Assembly (NCBI RefSeq): GCF_009600885.1 | Contig: NZ_VCLA01000140.1 | Span: 55,016 to 119,015 of the forward strand | From: Streptomyces jumonjinensis | Lineage (GTDB): Bacteria > Actinomycetota > Actinomycetes > Streptomycetales > Streptomycetaceae | Length of the DNA: 64,000 nt | Reading direction: 5' to 3' | Shown: piece by piece, positions 15,275 to 24,046 of the stretch | How the letters are laid out: every line of letters starts with the position of its first letter | Numbering within the stretch: the stretch's first letter is position 1 | Position numbers and translations under genes: made by a program | Notes under the pieces: model-generated | Told to the model about the DNA's origin: nothing | What the model saw: only the letters and a program-made list of their open reading frames with translations | The model's database searches: none

Positions 15275-15335
15275 GGGCGGGTGCGGGCCGGCCGCTTCGG
15301 GCGCACCGGGCGGGTGCGGGCCGGCCGCTTCGGGC
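15275..15335. repeat. 28-bp direct repeat, two copies
   Basis: A 28-bp stretch containing GGGTGCGGGCCGGCCGCTTC is present at 15275-15302 and again at 15308-15335, directly after the acetyltransferase stop. Each copy contains the palindrome GGCCGGCC. The rest of the 15269-15516 gap holds no gene I can support. Confidence 0.8.
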
Positions 15336-15516
15336 GGCCGGCTCCGGTGTCCAGTTCCGTGATCCGTGACTCCGGTGAGGAGCTGCCCGACGGCCCCTGG
15401 TCAAGAGGCCGGGTTCAGTCAGCGTGCGGCGGCAGCAAGCCATACCGCTCATCTCCGCTTGTCGCCGTGCGAGGTCTCGGATATCGATGCCGTGTCACCC
15501 GCTAGGCGAAAGGCGC

Positions 15517-16548
15517 ATGCTGCTGATGCACCTCTTCCCAGGAGCCCGATACCGGCTGCCCCCGATACCCCAGCTTCTCGCCTTCGGCCGTCACCCTCAT
15601 GCGGCAGAGCTGGAACGCCGCCACGATCAATGGCTGCGTACGAGCTGCCCGTTCGCGACGAACGCCGGCCGTCAACGGTTCCTGTCGCATCGCAGTGCGC
15701 TGTGGACGGCTGCCACCTTCCCCACCACCGAACCGGTGCGGTTCCATGATCTGTCCCGGCTGACCTCCCTCCTCTTCGCCTTCGACGACCTGTGCCTCGA
15801 TCACACCGACTCCGGCGTGCGCACGGCGAAGTCGTCACTCGCCGACTGCCTCGGGGTCCTGAAGGGTGAGCCGCCCTCCACCGAGTACGGCCAGGCACTC
15901 CACGGGATCTGGGACGGCATGGGCCTGCGGATGCCGCCCGGCCAGCGGGACCGCCTGATCGCCGCCCTCACGGACTTCGCCCGTGGCTGCTTCACCGAGA
16001 TGGTTTCGAGAGCCGACCAGACCGTGCCGGACTTCCCGAGCTATGTACGGCTCCGTATCCAGCAGAGCCTGGCAGCCTGGATCTACTTCATCCTGACGGA
16101 GTACGCGGCAGCCGTCGACCTGGACGCCGAATCCCGGGAGGCGCTGGACGGCCTGCACTGGCTCTCCGCCGAACACCTCCTGTTCGCCAACGACCTCTTC
16201 TCCTTCCGCGCGGAACACTTCGGCGGAGACCACTTGAACGCCGTCTGTGTCATGACAGCCGCCGGCGCCTCCCTCCAGAACGCGGTGGACGAACTCGTCC
16301 GCCTGCTCTCAGCCAGGGAACACGAAATGGCCGCAGCCCTGGCCACTCTCCGCGCCGACGCCTCTCCGCCCGTACTGGCGTATCTCGAAAAGCTCGAATA
16401 CGTCGTCTCCGGCAACCTCGCCCAAGCGAGATTCGCTCCCCGCTACCACGGCACCCAGGACTTCATCGACCATCCGATCGGCCAAGGGACCGTCACACTC
16501 TGGCCGGACCGGACAGAGCACTCCGCTCTCAAGCAGAAGGCAGAATGA
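15517..16548 (+). CDS. Class I terpene synthase (first of a pair)
   Basis: The protein has 343 aa from ATG 15517. The upstream in-frame region to 15424 lacks coding character. The metal-binding acidic motif is FAFDDLCLD (Asp90, 91, 95) and the NSE triad is NDLFSFRAE (Asn225, Ser229, Glu233). An Arg-Tyr pair closes the active site near residues 309-310. It has no DxDD motif, so it ionises a prenyl diphosphate rather than protonating it. Length and motifs fit bacterial sesqui- or diterpene cyclases. It overlaps the next cyclase gene by four bases. The product cannot be predicted. Confidence 0.9.
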   Translation: MLLMHLFPGARYRLPPIPQLLAFGRHPHAAELERRHDQWLRTSCPFATNAGRQRFLSHRSALWTAATFPTTEPVRFHDLSRLTSLLFAFDDLCLDHTDSGVRTAKSSLADCLGVLKGEPPSTEYGQALHGIWDGMGLRMPPGQRDRLIAALTDFARGCFTEMVSRADQTVPDFPSYVRLRIQQSLAAWIYFILTEYAAAVDLDAESREALDGLHWLSAEHLLFANDLFSFRAEHFGGDHLNAVCVMTAAGASLQNAVDELVRLLSAREHEMAAALATLRADASPPVLAYLEKLEYVVSGNLAQARFAPRYHGTQDFIDHPIGQGTVTLWPDRTEHSALKQKAE

Positions 16549-17537
16549 TGGAGAAGGAACCGCAGTTCTCCCTGCCCGAATTCATCTATCCGTTCCCCAC
16601 CGTGGTCAGCCCCTACGAGAACGATCCCTCTTTCCACGACGAGTCCGCCTGGTACGACGCCTATTACTCGCACCACCGCGAAGAGGACCTGGCCAAGTAC
16701 CGGCGGCAGCAGCTCGCGCAGTGTGCCGCGTATATGTCTCCCACGACCACCGACAAGACACACCTACGCCCCATGAGCCGCTTCCTTGTATGGCTGACCG
16801 TCATCGACGACCACTGCGAGTTCCTCTCCGCAGACGAGATCGCCGCCACACGGGACAGAGCGTGCGCCATCCTTCTGGGCGCGGACCCACGCCCGGACGA
16901 GATCGGCTATCTCCGCTTTCTCGGCCTGGTTCGGGAGGAATTCCAGGAGTTCATGCCTTACTTCTGGCTGGAACGCCTTGCGCACTCCCTCTACGAATAC
17001 TTCACCTACGGCGTCATGGCAGAGGAACCGTACAAACGAGGCCGGATCGCCGGGCCGCCGCCGCTGGAGATCCATGAGCTCGTGCACGGGTACTCCATCG
17101 GCATGCTGCCTTACGGAGACATGGTGGAGCCGGGCATGGGCGCCGCGCTACCCGTCCATGTCTTCGAACATGGAGCGATCCAGCGCATACGAATGCTGCA
17201 ATGCCGCCTCACAGTCATCCAGAACGACCTGTACTCGCTCCGCAAAGAGCTCGTCCGGCCTTCCGAGATGTTCAACATCGTCACCATCATCCGCCACGAG
17301 ACAGGCTGCTCACTGGGCGAGGCCATCCAGGAATCCATCCGCAGAATGACCGCCTACGCCGACGAGATGGCCGTCATCGGCGACCATCTCCCCGACTTCG
17401 GCCCACACCAGCACCTGGCCGAAGAATACGTCCACGGGCTCAAGCTCCAGATCACCGGAATGGATCGCTGGTACAGCCACTCAGCCTCGATCCGCTACGT
17501 AGTCGGTGGAATCCCCGAACCCATCCACAGGCCCTGA
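16545..17537 (+). CDS. Class I terpene synthase (second of a pair)
   Basis: The protein has 330 aa. The acidic motif is TVIDDHCEF (Asp88, Asp89, Glu92) and the NSE triad QNDLYSLRKE (Asn227, Ser231, Glu235), with a C-terminal WYSHSASIRY (Arg317-Tyr318). It starts inside the stop codon of the upstream cyclase gene (ATGA), so the two are made together. It is clearly a different protein from its neighbour, with little identity outside the motifs. Neither a prenyltransferase nor a P450 is adjacent, so the substrate must come from elsewhere. The two may make separate terpenes, act in sequence, or form a complex. Confidence 0.92.
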   Translation: MMEKEPQFSLPEFIYPFPTVVSPYENDPSFHDESAWYDAYYSHHREEDLAKYRRQQLAQCAAYMSPTTTDKTHLRPMSRFLVWLTVIDDHCEFLSADEIAATRDRACAILLGADPRPDEIGYLRFLGLVREEFQEFMPYFWLERLAHSLYEYFTYGVMAEEPYKRGRIAGPPPLEIHELVHGYSIGMLPYGDMVEPGMGAALPVHVFEHGAIQRIRMLQCRLTVIQNDLYSLRKELVRPSEMFNIVTIIRHETGCSLGEAIQESIRRMTAYADEMAVIGDHLPDFGPHQHLAEEYVHGLKLQITGMDRWYSHSASIRYVVGGIPEPIHRP

Positions 17538-17595
17538 CGGCCGTTGGAGGAGATACGCCCGGAGATACGCCCGGAGGGCTTCCGAACGCGACCGC

Positions 17596-18405
17596 TCAGC
17601 CGCGCTGGCAGACGGGGCACCAGAAGAGATTCCGGCCGGCGAGGTCCGCCGTGCGGATCTCCGTGCCGCAGAGATGGCAGGGCTGGTGGGCCCGGCGGTA
17701 GACGTAGACCTCGCCGCCGTGGTCGTCGACCCTCGGCGCACGGCCCATCGCCTCGGGGGTGTGCTCGGGCCGGACCGTGTCGATGCGGTTGTGCCGTACG
17801 CCCTCGCGCATCAGCTCCACCAGATCCGCCCAGATCGCGTCCCACTCGGCGCGGGCGAGATCCCGGCCCGCGCGGTAGGGGTCGATGCCGTGCCGGAAGA
17901 GCGCCTCGGCGCGGTAGACGTTGCCCACGCCCGCGATGATCTTCTGGTCCAGCAGCAGCACGGCGATCGTCATACGGGAGCGGGAGATCCGCTCCCAGGC
18001 CCGGCCCGGGTCGTCGTCCGCGCGCAGCGGGTCGGGGCCGAGGCGGTCGTGTATCGCCGCCTTCTCGCCGTCCGTGATCAGGGCGCAGGCGGTGGGGCCG
18101 CGGAGGTCGGAGTACGACTCGGGGGTCAGCAGGCGCAGCCGCACGGTGTCCGTGGGCGGGGGCGCGGGGGCGTCGCCGATGGCGACCTTGCCGAAGAGGC
18201 CGAGGTGGACATGGACCCAGCCGAGCGGGCCGAAGCCGAGGAAGAGGTGTTTGCCGTGGGCCTCGGCGGAGGTCATGAGCTGCCCGTCGAGGAGGGCCGC
18301 GGAGTCGGAGAACTTGCCCTGCGGGCTGCTGACGCGGACCGGGCGCGCATGGAAGTGGGCGTGGTGGTCTTGGGCCAGGCGGTGGAGGGTGTGGCCTTCG
18401 GGCAC
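17596..18405 (-). CDS. nei2: Fpg/Nei-family DNA glycosylase (endonuclease VIII type)
   Basis: This 269-aa base-excision repair enzyme removes oxidised bases and cleaves the abasic site. The N-terminus MPEGHTLHR supplies the catalytic Pro2 and Glu3. The helix-two-turn-helix region includes IIAGVGNVYRAEALF. A C-terminal zinc finger has Cys243, Cys246, Cys263 and Cys266 (CHLC and CPVC). MPEGHT rather than MPELPE marks the Nei2 branch common in actinobacteria. It converges with the terpene operon. Dispersed repeats lie upstream. Confidence 0.93.
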   Translation of the reverse strand: MPEGHTLHRLAQDHHAHFHARPVRVSSPQGKFSDSAALLDGQLMTSAEAHGKHLFLGFGPLGWVHVHLGLFGKVAIGDAPAPPPTDTVRLRLLTPESYSDLRGPTACALITDGEKAAIHDRLGPDPLRADDDPGRAWERISRSRMTIAVLLLDQKIIAGVGNVYRAEALFRHGIDPYRAGRDLARAEWDAIWADLVELMREGVRHNRIDTVRPEHTPEAMGRAPRVDDHGGEVYVYRRAHQPCHLCGTEIRTADLAGRNLFWCPVCQRG

Positions 18406-18455
18406 GCGGGGGTCCTTCTTTGTGCGGGGGCCTGGTGCTCGGGAGCCCGCCGGCT

Positions 18456-18775
18456 CGGGCGCTTGTCGGGGCGCTGCCCCGAGCCCCGCTCCTCAATCGC
18501 CGGAGGGGCTGATTTTCGCTCTGCCGGAGCGGCTGAGTTTTTGCTCGGGCGCCTGTCGGGGCCCTGCCCCGAACCCCGCTCCTCAAACGCCGGAGGGGCT
18601 GGATTTGCCTCGCCGGAGGGGCTGATTTTCGCTCTGCCGGAGCGGCTGAGTTTTTGCTCGGGCGCCTGTCGGGGCGCTGCCCCGAACCCCGCTCCTCAAA
18701 CGCCGGAGGGGCTGGATATGCCTCGCCGGGGGGCTGATTTTTGCTCCGCCGGAGGGCAGGGTTTCACCCGCCGAA
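18456..18775. repeat. Cluster of Streptomyces-type dispersed intergenic repeats
   Basis: About three tandem units begin at 18456, 18546 and 18659 (90 and 113 bp apart). Each contains CTGTCGGGGC, a GGGGC-xxx-GCCCC hairpin, CCCCGCTCCTCAA and GCCGGAGGGGCTG, followed by TCGCTCTGCCGGAGCGGCTG in the first two. They fill the gap between nei2 and rpiB, where no gene is visible. Closely similar strings are common between genes in Streptomyces genomes. Confidence 0.8.
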
Positions 18776-18814
18776 GAAGCTGGATTTGCCTCGTTTGAGG
18801 AGCGGGCGACGGGG

Positions 18815-19303
18815 TCAGGGCTGCTGGGGGTGGTGGGCCGGGATCGGGGGAAGGGTGCCCGTGGTCTCGTACTCCGTGAGCATCTCGATGCGGCGGGTGT
18901 GGCGCTCCTCGCCGGAGTACGGGGTGCTGAGGAAGATCTCCACGAACTTCGTGGACTCCTCCAGCGAGTGCATCCGGCCGCCGATGGCCACGACGTTGGC
19001 GTTGTTGTGCTCACGGCCGAGCGCCGCCGTCTGCTCGCTCCACGCGAGCGCCGCACGGACGCCCTTGACCTTGTTCGCCGCGATCTGCTCGCCGTTGCCC
19101 GAGCCGCCGATCACGATGCCGAGGCTGTCCGCGTCCGCCGCCGTGCGCTCCGCCGCGCGAAGGCAGAACGGCGGGTAGTCGTCCTGGGCGTCATAGACAT
19201 GGGGGCCGCAGTCGACGGGGTCGTGGCCGTGGGCCTTGAGCCACTCGACGAGGTGGTTCTTGAGTTCGTATCCGGCATGGTCGGAACCGAGGTACACGCG
19301 CAT
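18815..19303 (-). CDS. rpiB: Ribose-5-phosphate isomerase B
   Basis: This 162-aa enzyme interconverts ribose 5-phosphate and ribulose 5-phosphate in the pentose phosphate pathway. Motifs are YLGSDHAGYELK (residues 4-15), VDCGPHVYDAQDDYP and GGSGNGEQ (66-73). The last is the actinobacterial form, in which an acidic residue replaces the catalytic Cys of E. coli RpiB. ATG 19303 gives the family N-terminus (MRVYLGSDHAG). The frame is open for another kilobase upstream, but only as antisense of the permease gene. Confidence 0.95.
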   Translation of the reverse strand: MRVYLGSDHAGYELKNHLVEWLKAHGHDPVDCGPHVYDAQDDYPPFCLRAAERTAADADSLGIVIGGSGNGEQIAANKVKGVRAALAWSEQTAALGREHNNANVVAIGGRMHSLEESTKFVEIFLSTPYSGEERHTRRIEMLTEYETTGTLPPIPAHHPQQP

Positions 19304-19396
19304 GGTCCGAGTGTGGCACGGGAGCAGCCGGGTAACAGTCAGCGGGGTCAGGACCTGACCCCGGTTGATTCGGCTCCCCGACCTTAGGAGTCCCAT

Positions 19397-20842
19397 ATGA
19401 CCTCGCAGGACACCCTGTCGAAAGAAGGCGGGCATCCCGAAGAACCCGTGAACCCGCAGGACGGCGACGGTCTGCGGGCCGGCCTGAAGAACCGCCATCT
19501 GTCCATGATCGCCATCGGCGGGGTGATCGGCGCGGGGCTCTTCGTGGGCTCCGCCTCCGGCATCGCCGCCGCCGGGCCCGCGATCCTGGTCTCGTACGCG
19601 CTGGTCGGGACGATGGTCGTCCTGGTGATGCGGATGCTCGGCGAGATGGCCGCCGCCCAGCCGTCGTCCGGCTCCTTCTCCGAGTACGCGGACCGGGCGC
19701 TGGGCCGCTGGGCCGGATTCTCGATCGGCTGGCTCTACTGGTTCTTCTGGGTCGTGGTGCTGGCCGTGGAGGCGACCGCCGGGGCCGTGATCCTGGAGGG
19801 CTGGATTCCGGCGGTGCCCCAGTGGGCGTGGGCGCTGATCGTGATGGTCGTGCTGACCGCGACCAATCTCGCCTCCGTGGGGGCGTACGGCGAGTTCGAG
19901 TTCTGGTTCGCCGGGATCAAGGTGGTGGCGATCGGCGTGTTCATCGCCATCGGGCTGCTCGCGGTCTTCGGACTGCTGCCCGGGTCCGACAACCCCGGCT
20001 CGGGGCTCGCCCATCTCACCGACAGCGGGGGCTTCTTCCCCGAGGGGTACGGCGCGATCCTCACCGGGGTGCTGATGGTCGTCTTCTCCTTCATGGGGAG
20101 CGAGATCGTCACCCTCGCCGCCGGGGAGTCCGCCGACCCGCAGCGCGCCGTGAGCAAGGCGACCAACAGCGTGATCTGGCGGATCGCCGTCTTCTATCTG
20201 GGCTCCGTCTTCGTCGTGCTCACCCTGCTGCCCTGGGACGACAAGTCGATCACCGAGGACGGCTCCTATGTCGCCGCGCTCGACTCCATCGGCATCCCGC
20301 ACGCCGGGCAGATCATGAACGTGATCGTGCTCACCGCCGTGCTGTCCTGTCTCAACTCCGGCCTCTACACGGCCTCACGCATGGCGTTCTCGCTGGGGCG
20401 GCGCGGCGACGCCCCGAAGTCCTTCGCCCAGACGGACGGGCGGGGGGTGCCCCGGGCGGCCATTCTCGCCTCGGTGCTCTTCGGGTTCGTCGCCGTGTTC
20501 TTCAACTACCGCTGGCCGGACACCGTCTTCGCCTTTCTGCTGAACTCCTCCGGCGCGGTCGCCCTCTTCGTCTGGCTGGTGATCTGCGCGACCCAGCTGC
20601 GGATGCGGGGGATCATCCTGCGGGAGGCGCCGGAGCGGCTGGTGGTGCGGATGTGGCTCTTCCCCTGGCTGACCTGGGCGACGATCGGAATGATCGCCTT
20701 CGTCCTCGTCTACATGCTCTTCGACGACGCCGGGCGGGACCAGGTGCTGTTGTCGCTGCTGGTCGCGGGCGTGGTGGTGGGCATCGCCGTGACCAGGGAG
20801 ATGCTGGCCCGGCGGCCGGAGACCCGGCGCGAGACACCGTAA
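19397..20842 (+). CDS. APC-family amino acid permease
   Basis: This 481-aa transporter has about twelve membrane helices. The first contains the substrate-binding GGVIGAGLFVGSASGIAAAGP (partly unwound helix 1). LGEMAAAQPSSGSFSEYADRALG follows helix 2. It resembles the GABA/proline/aromatic amino-acid permeases (GabP/AroP type) and imports amino acids with protons. It is divergent from rpiB and ends in a strong terminator. A paralog (21900-23342) lies beyond bioY. The exact substrate is unknown. Confidence 0.92.
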   Translation: MTSQDTLSKEGGHPEEPVNPQDGDGLRAGLKNRHLSMIAIGGVIGAGLFVGSASGIAAAGPAILVSYALVGTMVVLVMRMLGEMAAAQPSSGSFSEYADRALGRWAGFSIGWLYWFFWVVVLAVEATAGAVILEGWIPAVPQWAWALIVMVVLTATNLASVGAYGEFEFWFAGIKVVAIGVFIAIGLLAVFGLLPGSDNPGSGLAHLTDSGGFFPEGYGAILTGVLMVVFSFMGSEIVTLAAGESADPQRAVSKATNSVIWRIAVFYLGSVFVVLTLLPWDDKSITEDGSYVAALDSIGIPHAGQIMNVIVLTAVLSCLNSGLYTASRMAFSLGRRGDAPKSFAQTDGRGVPRAAILASVLFGFVAVFFNYRWPDTVFAFLLNSSGAVALFVWLVICATQLRMRGIILREAPERLVVRMWLFPWLTWATIGMIAFVLVYMLFDDAGRDQVLLSLLVAGVVVGIAVTREMLARRPETRRETP

Positions 20843-20864
20843 AGGGTCGTGAAGCCCTGCAAAG

Positions 20865-20910
20865 CAGAGGAGCCTCCCCTGTGCCCTGGGGCACGGGGGA
20901 GGCTCCTCTG
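20865..20910. terminator. Strong intrinsic terminator
   Basis: Arms 20865-20886 and 20889-20910 pair over 22 positions with one G-T wobble, followed rightward by TTCTGTCTTT. It ends the permease transcript and may also serve the convergent bioY. Confidence 0.85.
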
Positions 20911-20930
20911 TTCTGTCTTTACGTCTCCGC

Positions 20931-21515
20931 TCAGCCCCGGCGGCCGAGCAGCTTCCACGCCGTGGGCAGCGCGCCCATCGCCAGCGCCGCCTTCAGCGCG
21001 TCGCCGATCAGGAACGGGGTCAGGCCCGCCGCCACCGCCTGGGACAGCGTCATGCCCGTGGACAGGGCCAGATACGGGACGCCGATCGCGTAGATGATCG
21101 CCGAGCCCAGCACCATCGTGCCCGCCATGCGCGGTACGGAGCGGTCCGCGCCGCGCCGGGCCAGCGCGCCGACCACCGTCGACGCCAGCAGCATGCCGAG
21201 GATGTAGCCGAAGGACGGCATCGACCAGCCGGAGGTGCCCTCCGCGAACCACGGCATGCCCGCCATGCCCGCCACCGCGTAGAGCGCGAGGGAGAGCAGA
21301 CCGAGCCGCGCGCCGAGCGCGGTGCCGACGAGCAGGGCGGCGAAGGTCTGGCCGGAGACCGGGACCGGGGAGCCGGGGATCGGGACGGCGAGCTGTGCCG
21401 CGATGCCGGTGAGGGCCGCGCCGCCGACGACGAGCGCGATGTCCCGGGTACGGGAGGCGGGGAGCAGGTCCGCGAGGACCGCGCCCGGACGGGAGGTGAC
21501 TGTGGCAGTGCTCAT
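20931..21515 (-). CDS. bioY: Biotin transporter substrate-binding (S) component
   Basis: The protein has 194 aa from ATG 21515. BioY is the membrane S-component that binds biotin, alone or with ECF ATPases. Family motifs are AQLAVPIPGSPVPVSGQTFAA and LALYAVAGMAGMPWFAEGTSGW, followed by the SFGYILGMLLAS helix. The frame extends 26 codons upstream without a ribosome site, so I used the inner start. It stands alone between two permease genes. No BirA box or biotin gene is visible next to it. Confidence 0.94.
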   Translation of the reverse strand: MSTATVTSRPGAVLADLLPASRTRDIALVVGGAALTGIAAQLAVPIPGSPVPVSGQTFAALLVGTALGARLGLLSLALYAVAGMAGMPWFAEGTSGWSMPSFGYILGMLLASTVVGALARRGADRSVPRMAGTMVLGSAIIYAIGVPYLALSTGMTLSQAVAAGLTPFLIGDALKAALAMGALPTAWKLLGRRG

Positions 21516-21899
21516 CGGGACTCCGCTGGGGCGATGTGGGGCGGGGGAGGCAGGGACGCTGTGACCGTAGCCCACGGGCTCTCGCCACGACACCGTCAGC
21601 CACAGACAAAGGCAGGTGCGGCGGTTTCATGGAGATCGCACAAAGCCCGGGGATCATGCACACCCGGACGTGATGCTCGTCACTGAGGCAGGAGCGAAAT
21701 TGCCTCACTCGCGAGAGGCGAGCGACTGTGGAGTTCCACCAAAACCATGAGCCGGAACCCATAGCCTTCGCCCCGTAGGCGGATGTGCACTTTCCGTGAC
21801 TCCTGTGATCGTTTGATGGACATCCGTTGCCCTGTGATCAGCACGCGTGCTCAGTTTTGGTGGTCCGCTTCTCCTCAGCTACTGAACAGGGCTCACCGA
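21516..21899. other. Divergent intergenic region of bioY and the second permease
   Basis: I see no gene here. The region carries an inverted repeat TGAGGCA (21684-21690) and TGCCTCA (21701-21707), and then CTCGCGAG. Either could be an operator for bioY or the permease. Confidence 0.45.
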
Positions 21900-23342
21900 A
21901 TGTCCAAGACTTCCGCGCCGCCGCCGGTCGGTCTCCCGGCCGACAGCGGCTCCGGCGGCCAGGGGCTCTCCCACGGCCTCAAACAGCGCCATCTGTCGAT
22001 GATCGCCCTCGGCGGCGTCATCGGGGCCGGGCTCTTCGTCGGGTCCGGAGCGGGCATCGCCCAGGCCGGGCCCTCCATCGTCATCGCCTACGCGCTCTCC
22101 GGGCTGCTCGTCATGCTGGTGATGCGGATGCTCGGCGAGATGTCGGCGGCGAACCCCGCGTCCGGCACCTTCTCCGTCCACGCCGAGCGGGCGATCGGCC
22201 CCTGGGCCGGATTCGCCTCCGGCTGGATCTTCTGGTTTCTGCTCTGCGTGGTCGTCGGCCTCGAAGGGATCGGGGCCGCGAAGATCATGACCGGGTGGCT
22301 GCCCGGCACCCCCGAGTGGGCGTGGGTCGCGCTCTTCACGGTGACGTTCTGCGTGGCGAACCTCGCGGCGGTGAAGAACTTCGGCGAGTTCGAGTTCTGG
22401 TTCGCCGCGCTGAAGGTCGGCGCGATCGTGCTCTTCCTCGGGATCGGGGTGCTCGCCATCATCGGCGTGCTGCCGGACACCGACGCGCCCGGAGTCTCGA
22501 ATCTGACCGGCGAGGGCGGCTTCCTGCCCAACGGCACCGAGGGGCTGGTGTTCGGTCTGCTCGCGTCGGTCTTCGCGTACGGCGGTCTGGAGACGGTCAC
22601 CATCGCGGCGGCCGAGTCCGAGCACCCGGTGCAGGGCGTCGCCAAGGCCGTGCGCACCGCGATGTGGCGGATCGCGATCTTCTACGTCGGGTCGATGGCG
22701 GTCGTCGTCACCCTGGTCCCCTGGAACGACCCGAAGGTGGTGGCGCAGGGGCCGTACGTCGCCACGCTCGACCATCTCGGCATCCCGGCCGCCGCGCAGA
22801 TCATGAACGTGGTCATCCTGATCGCCCTGCTCTCCGCGATGAACGCCAACATCTACGCCGCGTCGCGGATGTCCATGTCACTGGTGGCGCGCGGACAGGG
22901 GCCGAAGGCGCTCGGGCGCACCCATCGGGGGGTGCCGAGGACGGCGGTCGTGGTGTCGACCGCGTTCGGGTTCGGATGTGTGCTGCTGAGCTACTGGCGG
23001 CCGGACGACGTCTTCATGTGGCTGCTCAACATGATCGGCGCGATCATCCTGGTCGTGTGGTTCTTCGTGGGCGTCTCGCAGCTGATCCTGCGGCGGCGGA
23101 CCGAGCGTGAGGACCCCTCGCGGCTGGTGGTGAAGATGTGGCTGTACCCGGGGCTGACCTGGGTGGCGCTGGCGGGGATGGCGACGGTCTTCGTGCTGAT
23201 GGCACGGGAGGACGACACCCGTACGCAGCTCCTCTACTCCGGCGGGCTGACGCTGGCGCTCTGTCTGGTGGGGTACGTACGGCAGGTGCTCGCCCGCGCC
23301 GGAGCGGAGAAGGACGGAGCCGGGGCGGAGAAGGACCGGTAG
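21900..23342 (+). CDS. APC-family amino acid permease (paralog)
   Basis: The protein has 480 aa and about twelve membrane helices. It has the same helix-1 motif as the permease at 19397 (GGVIGAGLFVGSGAGIAQAGP), and near-identical blocks such as VMRMLGEM and NFGEFEFWFAALKVGAIVLF. The frame is open from 21783, but the conserved N-terminus and coding bias begin at ATG 21900. The C-terminus ends in a charged GAEKDGAGAEKD duplication. It imports amino acids; the substrate is unknown. Confidence 0.92.
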   Translation: MSKTSAPPPVGLPADSGSGGQGLSHGLKQRHLSMIALGGVIGAGLFVGSGAGIAQAGPSIVIAYALSGLLVMLVMRMLGEMSAANPASGTFSVHAERAIGPWAGFASGWIFWFLLCVVVGLEGIGAAKIMTGWLPGTPEWAWVALFTVTFCVANLAAVKNFGEFEFWFAALKVGAIVLFLGIGVLAIIGVLPDTDAPGVSNLTGEGGFLPNGTEGLVFGLLASVFAYGGLETVTIAAAESEHPVQGVAKAVRTAMWRIAIFYVGSMAVVVTLVPWNDPKVVAQGPYVATLDHLGIPAAAQIMNVVILIALLSAMNANIYAASRMSMSLVARGQGPKALGRTHRGVPRTAVVVSTAFGFGCVLLSYWRPDDVFMWLLNMIGAIILVVWFFVGVSQLILRRRTEREDPSRLVVKMWLYPGLTWVALAGMATVFVLMAREDDTRTQLLYSGGLTLALCLVGYVRQVLARAGAEKDGAGAEKDR

Positions 23343-23422
23343 TCGCCCGGGCTTCTGTGGTCGGGGGCCGGCTGATTCGGACGGGCCCCCGACCTCAGCC
23401 GCCCAGGCTCCCGCCGCCCCGA

Positions 23423-24046
23423 TCAGCCCGTCCCCGGCGTGTCCGTCGGGAGGTTGAGGGAGAGCAGCGCACAGCTCGCGGGGGTGAGGCGGAGCTCGGT
23501 GACGGCCGTGTTCCGCAGCCGGGGGAAGACCCGGCGGTAGTTCCCCAGCGGGATGGCCAGCAGCTCGCACAGGACCAGCCGGAGCAACGTGTTGTGCGCC
23601 ACCACCAGGACGCGTTCGCCGTCGTGGGCGGCGGCGATGCGGCGGAGGGCGGACGCGCCCCGGGACGCCGCCGCCGCCGGGTCCTCCGCGCCGGGGAAGG
23701 GATGGGCCACCGGGTCGGCCCGGAAGGCTCCGGCCGCCTCGGGGGACTCGGCGGCGAACTCGGCGAGGGTGCGGCCCTCCACCACGCCGAAGTCGCACTC
23801 GCGCAGCTCGTGGTCGCGGTGCGGGCGGAGCCCCAGCGCCGTGCCCGCGGGCTCCGCCGTCTCGATCGCGCGGGAGAGCGTCGAGGTCCAGATCGCGTCC
23901 ACCGGATGGGCCCCGGCCCACTCCCCCAGCCGCCGGGCCTGGGCGCGGCCCTCCTCGGTGAGGGGAACATCGCTGACCCCCGCGTAACGGTTCTCCGCGT
24001 GCCAGACGGTCTGGCCGTGCCGGGCCAGCAGCAGTGTCGCGCTCAT
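23423..24046 (-). CDS. Histidine phosphatase family protein
   Basis: This 207-aa protein of the phosphoglycerate-mutase-like superfamily has the RHG motif LLARHGQTVW (residues 6-15, His10) with ENRYAGVSDVPLTEEG, the acceptor-side RECDFGVVEGRT and the second catalytic histidine in VLVVAHNTLLRL. It overlaps the upstream sugar kinase by four bases (ATGA) and is co-transcribed. It may act as a sugar-phosphate phosphatase in the same pathway as that kinase. The substrate is unknown. Confidence 0.9.
   Translation of the reverse strand: MSATLLLARHGQTVWHAENRYAGVSDVPLTEEGRAQARRLGEWAGAHPVDAIWTSTLSRAIETAEPAGTALGLRPHRDHELRECDFGVVEGRTLAEFAAESPEAAGAFRADPVAHPFPGAEDPAAAASRGASALRRIAAAHDGERVLVVAHNTLLRLVLCELLAIPLGNYRRVFPRLRNTAVTELRLTPASCALLSLNLPTDTPGTG

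Noticed and set aside
18406..18800. Coding region with repeated GARAKTQPLRQSEN-type peptides on the minus strand
   Set aside because: The apparent peptides come from translating the dispersed intergenic repeat; there is no start site or domain.
20931..21515. Riboswitch upstream of bioY
   Set aside because: I found only short inverted repeats in 21516-21899 and no conserved riboswitch core; biotin control in bacteria is usually by BirA or BioR-type repressors.
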